A program made the translations under genes and the position numbers. A stretch of DNA of 64,000 nt from Kalaharituber pfeilii (Eukaryota > Ascomycota > Pezizomycetes > Pezizales > Pezizaceae), in contig WHUZ01000022.1 in NCBI GenBank assembly GCA_015179045.1, positions 372,001-436,000 on the forward strand, given 5' to 3'. How positions within the stretch are numbered: position 1 is the stretch's first letter; the number at the start of each line of letters is the position of its first letter. Below are positions 63,720 through 64,000 of this stretch, piece after piece. Under the pieces are notes generated by a model. The model had not been told where the DNA came from. It searched no databases and saw only the letters and a list, made by a program, of their open reading frames with translations.

Positions 63720-63779
63720 TTTTTTTTTTTTTTTTTTTTTATATCATTACTCGCATGCCGCCCTCTGGGCTATGGCGAG
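63720..63779 (-). mobile_element. LTA mini-element in the hAT 3' end
   Basis: 21 T, ATATCATTACTCGCATGCCG, ending GGGCTATGGCGAG. TSD AATTATATCATGT at 63707-63719 and 63780-63792. Confidence 0.95.
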
Positions 63780-63927
63780 AATTATATCATGTAATCAAGG
63801 CTCGCTGGCTCGAGCCCACCTTCTTTTTGACGAGCTCGGCTTGAGCCGAGCTCACTTACCCACGAGCTGGCTCGAGCTCACCCTCCAGCTCGGCTCGAGC
63901 AAGCTCGTGCCGCTCACTACTCGTTAT

Positions 63928-64000
63928 ATAGCCAGCTCCCCGCACATGCCCACTGTATGTTCTATTGCTTATGCTATCTATGCTTAACAATCAATATCAA
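63928..64000 (-). repeat. LTR of gypsy family 1, second part, cut by window end
   Basis: ATAGCCAGCTCCCCGCACAT ... continues the LTR begun at 60341. Confidence 0.9.

Larger units (their letters stand above)
60438..63919 (+). mobile_element. hAT transposon (3.5 kb) inserted in a gypsy LTR
   Basis: Ends TAGTGAGCGGCACGAGCC and ...GCTCGTGCCGCTCACTA. 8-bp duplication CTCGTTAT at 60430-60437 and 63920-63927. CTCGAGC-rich subterminal arms are shared with the 357-bp derivative at 15654-16010. It contains a decayed transposase, two LTA copies, one LTB copy and a GC-normal insert at 61576-62100. Much of the interior is AT-rich and not translatable. Confidence 0.93.

Overview
This window looks like nuclear DNA of a filamentous ascomycete. 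Protein genes are sparse and carry short GT-AG introns (57-112 nt), the gene content is fungal (NACHT-ankyrin STAND protein with a HeLo-like N-terminus, CVNH lectin, fungal-type galectin, GH17 glucanase, ERD2-family receptor), and the transposable elements are Ty3/gypsy chromoviruses, Tad-like LINEs, hAT, pogo/Tigger, PIF/Harbinger-like and Tc1/mariner. The CVNH lectin and the very high transposon load would suit a truffle-like Pezizomycete, but that is only an inference. I saw no rRNA, CRISPR or prokaryotic signals.

Six host genes look intact: a cyanovirin-N homolog (1751-2184, -), a small 84-aa two-exon hypothetical gene (21813-22129, +), an ERD2-like receptor with a long acidic tail (23934-25178, -), a secreted GH17 beta-1,3-glucanase of three exons (25717-26808, -), a galectin (45402-45899, +) and a five-exon HeLo-like/NACHT/16-ankyrin protein of about 1314 aa (55263-59434, -). 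A PD-(D/E)XK-like fragment (36972-37434) and a few unrecognised open frames complete the host part.

Most of the rest is mobile DNA. 1-10 kb: a Harbinger-like remnant, a 57-bp satellite, a terminal-inverted-repeat element with a SANT/Myb-like protein, and a pogo/Tigger element that lost its catalytic core. 13-19 kb: LINE pieces, a 357-bp hAT deletion derivative and a very young 2.27-kb LTR element encoding only a gag-chromodomain protein. 29-35 kb: hAT-like, LINE and two opposed, interleaved copies of a second gypsy family. 35-43 kb: LINE fragments. 46-53 kb: a hAT-like element, then a decayed gypsy element whose LTR holds two LINE insertions, one an ORF1-only LINE. 60-64 kb: a hAT element inserted in another gypsy LTR.

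Scattered through all of this are about 36 insertions of two families of tiny poly(A)-tailed elements, called here LTA (LINE tail A, 19 copies) and LTB (LINE tail B, 17 copies). The usual body is only about 35-45 nt (down to 12-17 nt), starts at a nearly fixed 5' position at the base of a possible hairpin, ends in an oligo(A) run and is flanked by 9-15-bp target-site duplications (TSDs). Longer copies show what they are: the 3' ends of two LINE families. LTA lies downstream of an ORF2 C-terminal zinc-finger frame (41461-41982) and of an ORF1 (35592-36103). LTB lies downstream of an ORF1 (49049-50420).

A recurring theme is non-autonomous derivatives that kept a nucleic-acid-binding or targeting protein and lost the enzyme: gag-chromodomain without pol, gag fused to the integrase C-terminus, LINE ORF1 without ORF2, and a Tigger with its DNA-binding domains but no DDE core. 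All positions and splice sites were read by eye. Family names rest on motif recognition and no database search was run.
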